Source of the DNA: Drechmeria coniospora | Lineage: Eukaryota > Ascomycota > Sordariomycetes > Hypocreales > Ophiocordycipitaceae | Reading direction: 5' to 3' | Length of the DNA stretch: 64,000 nucleotides | Assembly (NCBI RefSeq): GCF_001625195.1 | Contig: NC_054390.1 | Location: 9,521,222 to 9,585,221, forward strand | In this document: positions 11,548-24,534 of the stretch, piece after piece | How positions within the stretch are numbered: the stretch's first letter is position 1 | How the letters are laid out: each line of letters starts with the position of its first letter | Program-made: the position numbers and the translations under genes | Notes under the pieces: generated by a model | What the model was told of the DNA's origin: nothing | What the model saw: only the letters and a program-made list of their open reading frames with translations | The model's database searches: none

Positions 11548-14177
11548 TGTGATTTCTGTCCGTGTTTGAGGTGGCCGACGGTGACGTCTGGCGGGTGACG
11601 TCTGGCGATGTCGCGTCGTCGACGCTGTTGATGTGGTGAGTGGGCGAGAGCGACGGCGTCTTGACTCGGGGGACATCCGTCGTTGGCCGGTGCCGACGCG
11701 GCAGACGGCGGCAGGTGCAAAATCAGTCAGGGAGGGAGAGGGGTTTGGGGTGACATGTTCTGCTCATAGCCGTGGCGAGAATGACGTGATGAGGGGGCGG
11801 CTCGAGATGACGATGATGCTCATCATGCAAAGGCAGTCGCAGTTGTTGATCGAAGGACGGACGTGCCGACGGCAGAAGACGGGCTCCCGCGAGGACGGCT
11901 CGAGTCGGGAGGCACTGCTGTCGTCTCCCCGTCTCCTCGTCTCCTCGTTTCCTTCCCACGGCAGCGGCACGGTGAAGTGAAGTACAGGGCCTTGGCAAAC
12001 TCGGACAAAGAAAGAGGCTTTCTCGGACAATCGTTGCCGGTCAACGACGGGAAAAAGAAGCAAGAAGCAGGAAGATGAGACTGGCTTGAGGGTATCACCG
12101 TAGGCAACGAGGACGCTGGATGTGGACGGGGAGAGGGCGGGGGGGGCGACGAAGGCGATGCGACAAAGGGTGAATGACGAGGCGTCGCAGCGGGTAGGAG
12201 GCGGAGTCGATCCGTCGGCTCGAAAGGAGGTGGTTGGCCACTGGGAAAGATGAAGCAATGGTGCGAGGTGACGATTGGGTTCAGCAAAAGCAAGAAAATG
12301 AATGCACGAAGCGGGAGAGCGACGTGGGCGGCAGAGCAGAAGGAGGAAGTAAAGAGCATACGAGGAGAGTGTCGGCCGAAGCAAATCTCGTTCCGTCGTC
12401 GTTCGCTCTTGCTAAACTACCGGACGGAGCCTGGTGGGTAAGAAGGTGTCACCCAGGGAGCCAATAGAATCAGGGCGCCCCGGATTAAAAGTGAAGCTAA
12501 GCTAATCGGGCAGGACCGGGAGCCAATGAACGGTTCGTACCTGGTACGTACCTGCCTAGTATACCTAGGAATTGCATATGATTTCAACCTCTAATTAGTG
12601 TAATTTCATGCAGTACATGTACATGTAGTTGTACTCAAGCAAGTACATCTACTGCACGGCGTACTTAGGCACTGTACATGTACATGTAGTTGTGCTCGAG
12701 TACATCTACTTACTGTACGGAGTACAACTGCTCGTGCTTGCTCGACACCTTGCCGGACTTGGTAATTAGCTTGGTCGCATGTTCTTGTAGTAAGTACCTA
12801 GTAAGTACTTACTACTCCGTACTCCGTAGGTACTCCGTACTCGTACATACTTGCTGTACGGAGTAAGTACAACTACACAAGTACACCCACTTTGTACCTT
12901 GCAGTAAGGCAGTACAACTACACCTAGGAGTACGGAGTACTGTAGTAAGTACTTATTTACCTGAAATACATGAGTAAGTGTTTGTAAATGCTCAATTACA
13001 AGTACTCCGTATTACTTACAGTATTGCTTGCAAGTGTTACTTACAAGTGTTACTTACAATTCTTACTTACAAGTACTAGGTAGTTACTTACAAGTGTTAC
13101 TTGCAAGTGTTATTTACAAGTGTCACTTACAAGTGTTACTTACAAGTGTTACTTACAAGTGTTACTTACAAGTGTTACTTACAAGTATTTCTTACAAGTA
13201 TACTTGTACGTCACATGTCCTCCAGCAGGGTCCAACAACTCTTTGCAATTATTACATGGCTGGCCGCAACGTATCAGTGCTACTCCATGAAGTAATATCG
13301 ATGGACGATAGACGGAAGATGAAACGTAGATGCCGTATTTTGCACTACCCGGTCCGCTGACCCCAACGTTACAAAGTCCTTCGATTTGCGGCCGCTCCAT
13401 TCTCATCTCTCGACTGTCGAGTCGGCATGGCCGCAACTGCACTTCACCATCCGGAGCTCCCAGTGCTTCCGAGACGCCTTCTTATTATTCGTCATAGGTG
13501 CAGATCGTCTCTCCGGATCGGATCTCCCCATTCCTGCGCGCCATGTCTAGCCGGCGTATCAGGGGCCCGGTCGACGCACGACCCCATGCTGTAGGCAGCC
13601 GACTTGCCCCCCCCCCCCGGACGGATCGGTGACGCGGGATCGTCGCTTAATCTTGTGCTTGCTTCGTCCGAGGCGATGCATCGCACAGATGACACAGGCA
13701 ATCTTACGCATGCCTTGCTTCTACTAGTAGATTGTTTTCATTGCTTCGTAGACGAACATACATATGTACATGTACACCCGCATTCCACCGTTGCAGCCGG
13801 CATTGTTCTTCGGCACTTCCGGTACGAGCAGTCCCATGCCGGGCCAGAATACATACAAGGTAGTTACTGGTAGCCTTCGTTCGTCGTCTTCGTGCAATCC
13901 CGAGCAGGAACAGAAGCTCTTTTTATCGACCCATCCGACGACACCATTCTCCATTGCATGCGCAGCAGTCAATCAAAAAGCGGCCAACTCCTTCCAATGG
14001 GATCGATTCAGATGCATCATTCGAGACTGGAAACGGACGCGGTGCACCTTGGTGACTTCATTCCGTCCGTGTCGTGCATTGATTCCCGCCCTCGATAGGG
14101 CCCCGTGTCATCATCTGGAGTACAATGGCAACCACCAGGCAGGCAGACAAGGTCACCCACGGGGGCAAGTCGTCATG
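11548..14177. other. Intergenic region upstream of Kar9-like gene
   Basis: Pyrimidine-rich on the minus strand from 11700 to 12400, as in fungal promoters and 5' leaders of the leftward Kar9-like gene. From 12540 to 13200 it changes to GTAC-rich repeat words and a 13-bp tandem array. A C12 run lies at 13607-13618. The remainder is the 3' side of the zinc-cluster gene. No further gene supported. Confidence 0.6.
13024..13205. repeat. 13-bp tandem array (ACTTACAAGTGTT)
   Basis: About a dozen head-to-tail copies of ACTTACAAGTGTT with small variations (for example CTTGCAAGTGTTA, CTTACAAGTACTA). It lies in the GTAC-rich intergenic stretch upstream of the Kar9-like gene and encodes nothing recognisable. 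Confidence 0.85.
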
Positions 14178-17100
14178 TCATGCTGCCTGCGCCAGCACTT
14201 TGGCGTGGCCTGCGTCGACCAGAGGGGCGGCCTCGATCGTCACGTCGCCGTCGCCGTCCTTGTCGAGCGCGATGAGGTGCGACGGCTGCGCCTCCGTTGC
14301 CTTTGCTTGGTCGTCCTTGTCGCCCTCCTTGTCACCCTCGGCGGCGTCGGCGTCGTCCTCGTCCTCGTCGTTGACTCCGTCGGCGGGAAACTGCAGCCAC
14401 TGGTCGACGTCAAAGTCGGTGCCCGCGACGGCGTTCCAGTCGAGGCCCTCGTGAGCTTGGGCAAAGTCGAGGTCGGCGGCCTCGGCGTCAAAGGCCATCT
14501 CGTCCGACCCGACGCTGGCGCCGGGCGTCATGCCGGCCGAGTCAAAGTCGGTCTGGGGCGGCGAGTTGGCCGACAGGTCGAGGGCGGCGGCGTTGATGGT
14601 GTTGGGCGGCAGCATCGTCCGGACCGGCGGCTGGCTCCGCTTCTCCTGGAACAGCGACTCGGCCGTCGTCATGTAGGGCAGGTTCTCGGGCGGCGGCGTG
14701 TGGGCGCCGGGGCCGACGGCCACGTGCGTCATCATGGCGAGCGTCGACGGCGACATCTTGCCGTCGACGTCGATGGCCGCCTTGCGCAGGGCGGCGTCGA
14801 GGAAGCCGGTGGCGTAGTCGGCGGCGGCGTACATGTCGCGCAGCTTCTCCATGACGCGCATGCACTGGCGGAAGCCGCGGCCGGCGCGCTCGCGCACCTG
14901 GGCCGTCGGGCTCTTCATCTCGAGCAGGTGGATGATCATGGCCGGCAGGATGACGGTGACGCCCGTCGTCGGCAGGTATCGCTCGAGCCGGAGCTGGTGC
15001 AGCTGGGTGGCGAGGCGGGTGATGCGGGCGGCGGCGTCGCGCACGCGCAGGCGGGAGACCTCCTGCGCCTCGCGCGACGTCGTCGGCGGCTGCGTCGGCG
15101 ACGAGGGCAGGAACTGGGGCCGGTGCAGGGCCGACACGGTCGTGTGGTAGACCATGTGCAGCAGCGTCCTCTGGACCGCGACGGTCGAGCGGCCGTCGTC
15201 GACGTCCAGCGGCGTCAGGGGCCGGTCGGCGCAGCACGCGGGGAGGGACTCGGCCCAGGCGGTGAGCTCGAGGTCGACGGCGGCGACGCCTTCGACGTCG
15301 TCGGGCAGCCCGTCGGGGAAGAGCACGGCGCCGCCGCCGGTCGCGGTCTCGGTCTTGCTCTTGTCCCGGAGGAGGACCGAGTACTGGAGCCGGAGCATGC
15401 GGCTGATGCAGAGGCAGAGCTTGGCCTTGGCGATGCACATGGCGGCGAGGTCGCGCTGCATGGCGAGGTCGCGCACGAGGCGGCACTCGGGCGGCATGAC
15501 GGTGCTGGACTCGGCGAGGAGGCGGATCTCGAAGTCGGCCTCGACGAGCATGGGCACGTCAAAGTCCTCGTCCTTGATGCGCGTCGGACGACGCATGCCG
15601 AGGGCGATGAGACGGTCTCGCATGAAGCACGACCACCAGATGCGCTTCCACAGCCGCTGCTTCGGCGGCGGCATGCTCGTCAGCTCGGGGTTCCGGTGGA
15701 GGCCGATGGTGTGGGCGAGCGAGATGGCGACGCCCATCCAGTGCCAGGTATCCTTTTGGTCGTCGGGCGTCTCGTACCAATACGTCATGAGCATGAGGCC
15801 CTGGACGAGGACGAGACGGTCCGATTCGTAGTCGAAGTCGTAGAGGAGCTGCCGGGACGCATCACGTGTCAATACCGATATCACCAAGCGTCGAGCGTTG
15901 GCGTGCAGGTGTACGTATGCAGAAAGGGGCATGCAGAGACAGGTCCAATGCCCATGGCCCGCTGCCCAGGGCCGACGCACAAGCACGTACGTGCGCATGC
16001 ATGTCTCCATGTAGACAGTCACACATGCCGTGGGACATTGGCGGGGACGTGTGCATGAGGAGGAGAGGGGAGGGGAGGGAGGGTAGGAACTCACCCTGGT
16101 CTTTTGGAAAAAGGCCTTCCTGGCCCCCTTGCGCGTCGAGTATCCGGCATCGCGCAGGTGCTTCATGTCGACGAAGGCGGTGGCGGCGAACATGACAGCC
16201 TGGTAGAGGAACAGGCTCGTCTGGCCGTGGAGGCCATCGTGACGACCGACGACGTGGAGAAAATCATGGAGGTCGATGAGCGGCATGTAGGGGTGGACGT
16301 ATTCGACGTAGGCCTGCAGCAAGGCATTCTGGAGCGGGATGGCCGGCAGAGCCAGGGCGCCCTTGATGTGCAGGTACTGAACGTCCTCGGCCGCGATCTT
16401 AGAGGGCAGGGGCCGCACAAAGGGTGGCAGGCTGGAGCTGGCATCGGGCAGCTCGAGCGAGTGGAGGAACTGGGCGGTGCGGCCGGTGCCGAAGAGGTCG
16501 GCGTGTCCGGCGAGGCTGGGGTTCCACGGCAGCTGCGGAGCGGGCAGGACGCTCGACGTCGTCGTCGTCGTCGGCGAAGAATGCGTACCTGGGCTCGTCG
16601 TCGAAGGCGCAGGGGCCGACGCAGGTGATGTTGCGGGCACGCTCTCGGAGGGCGAGACCCGATTGAGCAGGCCGGCGTCGTTGCGGTATGCGGCAGAGCG
16701 CTGATCTAGAGGTCGTCGTGTCGTCGGTCAGCAAAGGATTTTGATCGATTCGCTTCCATTGCCTTCTGTGCATGAGGACGGCGCCGTTCCGCGATTGGCA
16801 TGTGACGAGAGCGAATGGAGAACTCGTGACGAGCCCGATCGGGGAGAATACGAGTGCGAGGTACCGCCAGCCTCCCCACCACAGCCTACAGCCTGCTGGA
16901 AGGTACCTACCAGCACCTACGGCGCGGGACCTCACACAGTGGTGTAGGCGTGCCGAAAGGTGTACCGGTAGGTGTGCCAGCAGGCAGTACAGTGGCCGGC
17001 GGAACGCATAAGCACGCCTCTAGCGAGTGCATGTCATGCCAGCTCGCAGCACAGTGGCAGGCAGGCGGCGGCAGGGGTCCCGCGGTTCACCATGCAGGCA

Positions 17101-17535
17101 AGCCGACGGGCCAGCCCATTTGTGCTCGCACTCGTACTCGTGCACATGAAGGTGCGTGTCGACGGTGCCAAGCAGAGTCGCCGGAGACGGGGCGGGCTGA
17201 GCAGTGACGCAAGCGTCGGCCGATGGAAGCGGAGAGGCCACGATGCGGGATCGGGCATTTCTCCCACCGCCTGGCCCAGCTGCCGAGCACGGGACGACGC
17301 AAAGGCCAAAAGAAAAGGCAACGGGGAGGGACCATGGCAAGGAACGGCGAGGTAGCACCTACAGATCAAGTGCGGGACGTGCGCATCCACGGTGCCGTTT
17401 GCGTTGCCGGCACGACTCGCCGCCGTCGTTACATCGCCGAGGTGGACGTGCACGGCGGCAAGAGGAGTTGTCGAGGCCGTCGCCGTGTCGGTGGATTTGC
17501 ATCGCAGTTGCTGTTGTTGTTGTTGTTGATGAAGA

Positions 17536-17567
<32 letters not shown>

Positions 17568-18718
17568 CTGCTGCTGCTGCTGCTGTAACTGCTGCTGTAA
17601 CTGCTGCTGTAGTTGCTGCTGTAGTTGTTGCTGTTGGCGTTGGCGTTGATGCTGGCACTGGCTCAGGTCCGCGTGGAGGAGACCCTGGCCCTGGCCCTGG
17701 CCCTGATGATGGCGGTGGGCCTCCGCCGCCGCCCCGCTGGCTCCGGGGGGCGCCGGGGCGGTATTTACCGCCGTGACGAGATTCTTTCTAGACGACGGAT
17801 TCCGAGTCAGCGCCCGCGAGCTTGCCGTTGGATTCTGCCCCAGGGTTGCCGCCCTCGAGGAGCGGACGAGGGGGGAGGGAGGGAAGGATTGGCCAGTGGG
17901 GAGGATTTTCCGAGAGGATTTATGGACACGCCTCTCCTTTGGGTTTGGCGCGCTCCAGAACCCCATGCCCGGTGCACCGGTGACCATGTGGGCTCGCGCT
18001 TGGCCCAGGTGGCGCGCGAACGGACCGAGGGCCATTCCGGAACTGGCGAGCACCCCCGGCCGGCGGGTAAACGGATGACGGACGACGGGGAGGCGGGACA
18101 ATTTTCCTCCCCCAGTACGGAGCAAGCACTCACTTTCGCCGACGGCTCTCCTGGACCACACACTGTCGTCGTCGGCACGTCAGCAGTCGGTCGCCAACGA
18201 GGGGGGAAAATGCAACGGCGAAAGCAAAGGGGAGGGGGAACGGACAGGCATGCGTCGGAAAGCAAAGAGGCAAACAGAGCAGTGGCCAAAAGAAAGACCT
18301 GCGCCGGCCAAGGGGCATGACGTATCCATGGTGCTCTGCTCCGTACAGGCCGTCCGCGCGCACCGTGGATACGTCATGACCGACGCTTGCTCGTGCGGCC
18401 AGCCGTGGCACCCTCCGCCTCCTCGCCCTCGCACGCACGCGCAGGAGGCACCGCATCACCGACGGGCTCACTCTCACTCACCTCGACATTGTCCCACCGA
18501 CAGTTTCCGCAGGGCGCACCCTCGACCACGTCGCAGCGTACCTTGCGTGCGCGACAGGACACGCAGGCGCGGGCGGCACGTCGCTTCGCCATCTTCTGCG
18601 GCACGTCGGAAATCTCCTTGCCCGCCGCCGCCGGCCGTTTCTTGCCCTGGTCCCCCGAATCGGCGGAGGGCGCAGGCGAGGGCGAGCCGTGGGCGGCGCG
18701 GGAGCCGTCAGCCTCCAT
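14178..18718 (-). CDS. Ctf1/FarA-like Zn2Cys6 transcription factor
   Basis: 990 residues from five exons: 18718-18482, 18162-18134 (29 bp), 17787-17363, 16705-16095, 15848-14178; introns of 319, 346, 657 and 246 bp, all GT-AG and phase-consistent. The zinc cluster is Cys52, 55, 62, 70, 73 and 80 in RACVSCRARKVRC...CGNCRWDNVEC; Cys80 and the basic linker QESRRRKK come from the micro-exon and exon 3. A Gln-rich tract follows, then HVPHLIYQRS, which only forms across the 657-bp intron. The large central part (for example LLYDFDYESDRL, TWHWMGVAISLAHTIGLHRNP) is a fungal-specific transcription factor domain (PF04082). The tail is Asp/Glu-rich, activation-like. Closest remembered family: cutinase transcription factor 1 alpha/beta and Aspergillus FarA/FarB, which switch on cutinase, lipase and fatty-acid beta-oxidation genes. 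Which paralogue it is remains open. The ATG at 18718 is preferred over an in-frame one at 19060. Confidence 0.88.
17511..17645 (-). repeat. CAG/CAA array encoding polyglutamine
   Basis: Impure CAG/CAA trinucleotide array inside exon 3 of the Ctf1/FarA-like factor, giving glutamine runs broken by Leu and His (QQQLQQQ, then HQHQHLHQ). It lies between the DNA-binding domain and the middle homology region and is likely length-variable between strains. Confidence 0.9.
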
Positions 18719-19951
18719 GGCGGAGGGGCTGGCGGGCGGCGGATTTTCGTCGTCGTCGGTGGCAGCGGCGTGCTCGCTTCGACTTTGCAGGTGCGACAGA
18801 TGGTATCGGCCGCCGTGAGTGAAGAAGGCGTGCTCGGCGGTCACGTTCTCGAAACTGCTGGCGTGACGATGCGGAATGTGGCGCTCCCAGATGTTCCGCC
18901 GCTGTCGGAGGAGTCGTCGTCGTCGTAGGCGTCGTCTTCGAGGCGTCGTCTTCGAGGCGTCGTATTCGAGGCGTTGCCTGCCTGAGGCACAGCTGTCGGC
19001 GTGCGGATGGTACGGCGATGCCAATGTCCTCGACCGATCAAACACTCCGTAGGTGCTCAACGCAAGTCCGATCCAGGCCGTGATGTTTTCCGCCGCCGAG
19101 TCTCGTAGCTGCTCGCACTACCGTCGGTCGGTGGTGCGCAGGCGTCGCCGAGGTGGGTAAAGGAGCGAGCTCGTCCTGCTGTCGGTCGATGGGCGTCGAG
19201 CACTGGCTGGAGCAGCACTTTGACGGCACAGGGTAGAGGAGATGGGAGATGACCTGGGGAAAGAGGCGGTGAAAATAAAAAAAGACACGACAAAGGAACA
19301 TTCGGAGTGGCCCAAACGAGTCCTCGATGAAAACCCGGGGGGGTGGGTAGTAATAATTATATTCCAGCGGCGAGCGCTCCGTCCGGGCCACGGCCACGAT
19401 GGCACGCGGAGTGGTGTCCACACCCCAAAGAGTCCACACCCAAAAGATGCGCCCCCCACACGCGGTCGAGGCTAGCCTGCCGCAACTGGCTCCCGCTGGA
19501 TTTTTCTCTCGGTTTTTTACTGGGCCGGCCGCCGCGAGCACCGTTCGTGGGTCGGGGATATCCCCCGGGGGGGGAGGGCAAAGGGAGGAGGGGGAGGGTC
19601 TTGGGTGGAGGAATCGGACGAAACAGCATGGCGGGCACCGGCCAGGTGGCGTGGCGGCGGTACCTGTCAGGATGGGGTAGTGACATCGACCTGGCTGCTG
19701 TTCCGGATGACGGGGGATACCTAGTACGTGAGAGGTACAAGTACTGTAGCCAGTAAGTACGGAGTACTAGGTACGGAGTACCAAGTTCAAGTTGCCGCTT
19801 TACTGCTATAACTACAAAGTACATGTACTGCACTTACTTACTTGCATGTACGGAGTATTACTGCACTTACAGTACTTACTTACTTGCATGTACTTGCTGT
19901 ACTTGCTGTACTTACTTACTTGCATGTACTTGCTGTACTTACTTACTTGTA

Positions 19952-20031
19952 CAGTGGGGTGGCAGAAATGTCGATTCAATTTGGACGAGTAGCGCTACCA
20001 AAACTGAATCGTCACTTTTGTCAAGTGACTG
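19952..20031 (+). mobile_element. MITE-like 80-bp element, copy A
   Basis: Exactly 80 bp, beginning CAGTGGGGTGGCAGAAATG and ending TTTTGTCAAGTGACTG, flanked by TA on both sides (19950-19951 and 20032-20033). The ends are imperfect inverted repeats of about 30 bp around a short palindromic centre (AGCGCT), so the strand can fold into one hairpin. CAGT ends with TA duplication fit Tc1/mariner-type MITEs. No coding capacity. Confidence 0.8.
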
Positions 20032-21640
20032 TATGTACGTACTCCGCACATGTGGGTGTACGTATCATGTATCACAGAGTATTACTCCGTACCAGCACTC
20101 CGCAAGTTCTTGTACCTCCAGCCTCCCGAGGACTTTTATCCGGTGCTTCCAGTGCTCACAGTACTGTACGTTGCGCAGCTGCCTGGCCAAGGTGCCGCCA
20201 AGTACTAGTGCGTTCTACACCCTACCCGTCAGCTTCGTTAGACTCCGTTGGACTCCGTTAGACTCCGTTAGACTCCGTCGGTAGGAACAGCATCCCGTGC
20301 ACTACAGTACGTACGAGTACCTACATGTACACTCGTGCGGCGGGAAAAATGTTGCCCGTCCCGGGTCCGAGTCCGCGTCCGAGTACGAGTACGAGTCGGG
20401 GTCCTATGCAATTGCCATGGGCCGGAATTCGCGGGGACCGGGGTCAGGAATCCTTTCGCCTCGAGCATTTCGGCAGATCTTGGCCTTGGGCCTTTCACCT
20501 CGCTCTCCCTGGGTGGCAGCATCCGTTCGGTCGGCGTACTCTCCCCAGGCAAGTACGTACCATGTACTCGGGTCCAAGTACTTGGTAGGTACTACGAACA
20601 AGGATCTGTACCCGCCTCTGTTGCTTCTTGTACCTGTTGTCGGTGTACCTACCTGCCTGCTATAACCTGTATTATTAGTACTACTAGGTACCTAGGCAAG
20701 TACCTACGTGCGTGTGCAGTAATGTTCCTCTGCTGTGAGCAATAAAGCAAGTGCATGCATTTTCCACTTGTGCGGTGCACTGCACGGAGTACTTGTTCCT
20801 GGTGCTTGGACTCCATACTTGTGGTCCGTACAATGTACTAGGTAGGTATGCACTTGTAAGCATGTACCTAATAGAGAGCATTTACACCTACGACTTACGC
20901 TTAATACAGGTAATAATGCGTGTGCTGTACTGTACTCCGTACTTGCCATCATTGTACTCGTACAAGCTCACCCGCCTCCGCTTACGACGAAACCTTTTCC
21001 TGGTGGCGCGGGAATGTGAACCCGCAACGAGAGCAAGAGCACACCCCCCCCCCCCCCCGACGAGTGTAACCGTCTCATTCTACAGGCGCTCGTATAGCAC
21101 ATGTGCTATACATGTGCGTGCGGGTTCCAGGACGGCAGTGGTACCAATGCAGCGGATGCGACCCCAGCGCTGCACGCATCTCGCAAACCTCTGCTTCCCC
21201 GTGACTGACTGCGAAGTGGGGGCTCGCCGACATTCGTACGACTAATACCTGTAACATGCACACGTACGGAGTAATCAAGCACCAGTTGTGCTCCATTCCG
21301 TACTTTGTACATTGCACGCGTGCAGCACTGTAGGTGCACACCTGCTGTACAAGTACTTGCAAGTACTGTAGAAAGTACTAGGCAAGTAATGCTGCAAACG
21401 AGTGCAGTACACCCATGAGTGCGACAAGTCTGTGCATCTGTACTGTACGTCCACTAGTTGTATAATACTGTTCAAATACATACGTATGTGGAGAGTGCAT
21501 GCGCTCTGCGCTCAAGCACGAAGACATGCTGTGCACTCAGCTGCTAGTAGTAATACTTGCCTGCGGAGTACGAGTGCTTACGGAGCAGGTAATTGGCAGT
21601 AATAATACCTACCAAGTACTTGAGTGCTTACTAGCAGGTA

Positions 21641-21720
21641 CAGTGGGGTGGCAAAAATGTCGACGCAATTTGTAGGAGCAGCGCCACCAACCCTGAATCG
21701 TCACTTTTGTCAAGTGACTG
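21641..21720 (+). mobile_element. MITE-like 80-bp element, copy B
   Basis: Same length and orientation as copy A, about 90% identical by eye, with TA at 21639-21640 and 21721-21722. The centre reads AGGAGCAGCGCCACC. It lies in the same GTAC-rich gene-free block. Confidence 0.8.
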
Positions 21721-22354
21721 TACGCAGTAGTATTCTCGCTTTCCATGTACTGCATTTACGTGCCGACAGTGCAAGTACCCATCCGCGACGAATGCCCGTA
21801 CTTGTATGTATTCCGTACTCGACAACTGATCCATATTCTTGTGCATGTACATGTATGCCCACGGAGTAGATATTAATACTTGACATACTTGCACTGTACA
21901 TGTACTCCTGCATGCAAGTACAACTACGGAGTACTTTTGTATTACAAGCACAATGGTGCACGCTGCTCGGGTGCACAAGTACTGTACTTGTACAGAGTAT
22001 TGCTCCGTAGGTACAAGTCAGCAAGAACTTATTCCCAGGCTCCGTAATCGTCCTGTGTATATCCTGATCCTTACCCACGTGGGGTGGGTGAGAAAGCATG
22101 GCCGACCGCCCCCCAACTGAGCTTGTTTGGTGCCAACAGCAACTTGTATCCGTACTCCGTAATAATACTCCAAGCTTGGGTGCGCTCCCTGCCTGCAAGT
22201 CTACTGATGCACCCACCCCTCCATCCGCTCGTCTCCTCCGACGTCGATGCCAAACAAGTTTGCACGCTCGTCCGCGGCCCAATGACTCATGCCGTCCTCC
22301 TCCGCCAAGTCCATGCCGTTGTGCTCGGCGAATGCCAATTGTCATGTCGCAAAA

Positions 22355-22415
22355 ACGCATCCCATCACCAGTCGTTGATTCTCGAACGCATCCCATCACC
22401 AGTCCTTGATTCTCG
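22355..22415. repeat. 31-bp tandem duplication
   Basis: Two adjacent copies beginning ACGCATCCCATCACCAGTC, differing by one or two bases. No coding role seen. Confidence 0.8.
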
Positions 22416-24534
22416 CCTGTTGCCGTGCCGTGGGTGAGCCGTGGGCAAAGACCAGCCGTCGACAGATGACAGATGACGGTGGCAGCGCCCGCCCTGCAAC
22501 GCGTGCGAGCGATGCCTGCATGTGCAGCATGCTGCATGCGTCCCTTGCCTGCATTCCGTGAAAGGTCCTCCGTTAAAAGGCCGACTGCAACAGCTTACTC
22601 GTACGCGCAGCCTCCCTCTCGATTCGCACCCAAGTGCTGCGTCCGCTCTCGAGCGTGCCGCCAAGTATTAATACTTGCAATTCGAGTGTGGACATGTACT
22701 GTAACTGTACAGTCTGTACTTGCGCCGCCCATGCCTGCTGCACATGCAATGACAAGTACATGCAAGCATGCTCACGCTTGTGCATGCCGAGTACCCAGTA
22801 CTTTCTTGGGTATAAACACTATATTAAAGAGTACTCCGTACGCCCGAGTAATTATTACTCTGTAATTACTCGCAGAGTGACATTTAACGTGCGACACGAT
22901 ACAGCGGATCCCGTTCCGCCCAACTGCCGTCTACTTGCACTTGTGCACCGACTGCACTTCTTCCGCAATCGTCACAAGAACATGACACGTACTTTGGTAC
23001 GGGGTACAGCACTCCGTATGCGCCGTATCATTACTCGTGGTAACCATCAAAACACAACATGCTCGGACAATGCCTGCTGCTAGGTGCTCGTTTGTGCATG
23101 CTTGCACGAGTACCCAAGACGGCATGTGCAGCAAGTACAAGTACAGACGCACGCAATGTACAGAGTACGGTATAATGATGTACAAGTGCTCCCGGACGCA
23201 CAGTTCGCCATGCGGTAATTTTCATTGCCAAGGTATCTGTGCCGCCAGTTGCCAAGATCGTTTGGTATACGCCGTACATACTGTACGGAGCACGGTGCAC
23301 ATGTAGCTGTAAGCAGTTGTGCTGTAGGTGCACAGAGTACAAGTACATCGTACTCGTGCACAAGTCAGTACTACAACTACTAGGTACTTGCTGTACTTGG
23401 GTGTAGGTGCCAGTACGCCTACTTTGCATCGACCGCCGTCGTTGCTACAGGATGGGCTGCCACCTTTTCTACACCGCTGAGCCTCCCATCATTCGTTCGT
23501 TTTCCATCCGCAATCGCCGGCATTCATTCACGAGCATGCACTGTGCCGTACGCATTTTCATCCCCCGATTTCGTGGAATGTTCTATGCCACCTACGTGCC
23601 TCTCGTCCGCTTCGGCAGGCGCGAAAGTGGACCATCGTCCGGCGAGCGGCACGTCTCGTCATGCAACAACATCCAGACAGCCAACGCCTTCGTCTCCGAG
23701 GCACCGACCGGCCCTCCATCCTGTCCATCGGGTCTTCTCTCGCCACCAGCATCCACCCGGATCCGGGGCGGCCTGCTCCGTCACCACCTCTCTCCGATGA
23801 AGCCATTGCCGACTCCCGATTCACCATCTCCCCATGAGGCCAATGCCGACTCCCGATTCCCCATCTCCCCATGCCGCCAATGTGTGGACAACTCCCGAGT
23901 CCGCAGACCGAACATCCTGCCACTCTTCTCATGATTCGACGGACGAGGTGATGCAAGTAGGCGGCTGCTGGAACGACTTTATTCATACCAACGGCCTTCC
24001 TCTCGCCATAATGTCGAATTGGCGCCTACCCTACACCTGGGCCTTCTCGGCCTGCGAGCCGTCCCATCCTAGCACTGACCCTCTGAGGGAGAGTGGCGGC
24101 CCCACCAACGTTCCGCCGACGCGACCCGATGACATGACCGTGGCTACCATCGGTACAAGGTCAACAACGTACGCCAATCTCTCCTGACCGCTTTGGCGCG
24201 TCCAGATCGTGCACCTCCTTCGCAGAATGAAACCTCGTCTCTCCTTGCCCTTGACGGCACCTGCGCCAACATGGTTGCCGTGACTGTCTGGCCATCCGAC
24301 CCTCGACCCCCAATGGGCACGCAGCATCTCAGGTTCGATGACGCCCTTTGTTGACCACGCAACGTGCCAAGGTATCGAACCCGCCCTTTGCCAGCATTCG
24401 CCTCCGATCCACCGCCCAGCTCCCGCACACCTGTTCCTCGCAAAAGGGCAACATGCCCAGATTCTCGGCACGGGCCGCTCCACGAGGTCTCCCTGCGCAT
24501 CATCATCCACTTTCATCAGCACCACGATGCCTGC

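Noticed and set aside
14542..15486. 314-codon Arg/Pro/Ala-rich minus-strand frame
   Set aside because: Out-of-frame shadow of the last exon of the same transcription factor; no domain.
13764..16058. 764-codon plus-strand frame opposite the zinc-cluster gene
   Set aside because: It is the antisense shadow of the Ctf1/FarA-like gene: Val/Gly/Arg/Asp-rich composition arises from its GC-rich third positions.
20995..21045. tRNA-like hairpin with GGTTCACATTCCCGC and a following GCCACCA on the minus strand
   Set aside because: The T-arm loop would have eight bases and no matching acceptor half, D-arm or anticodon arm lies upstream. At best a fragment.
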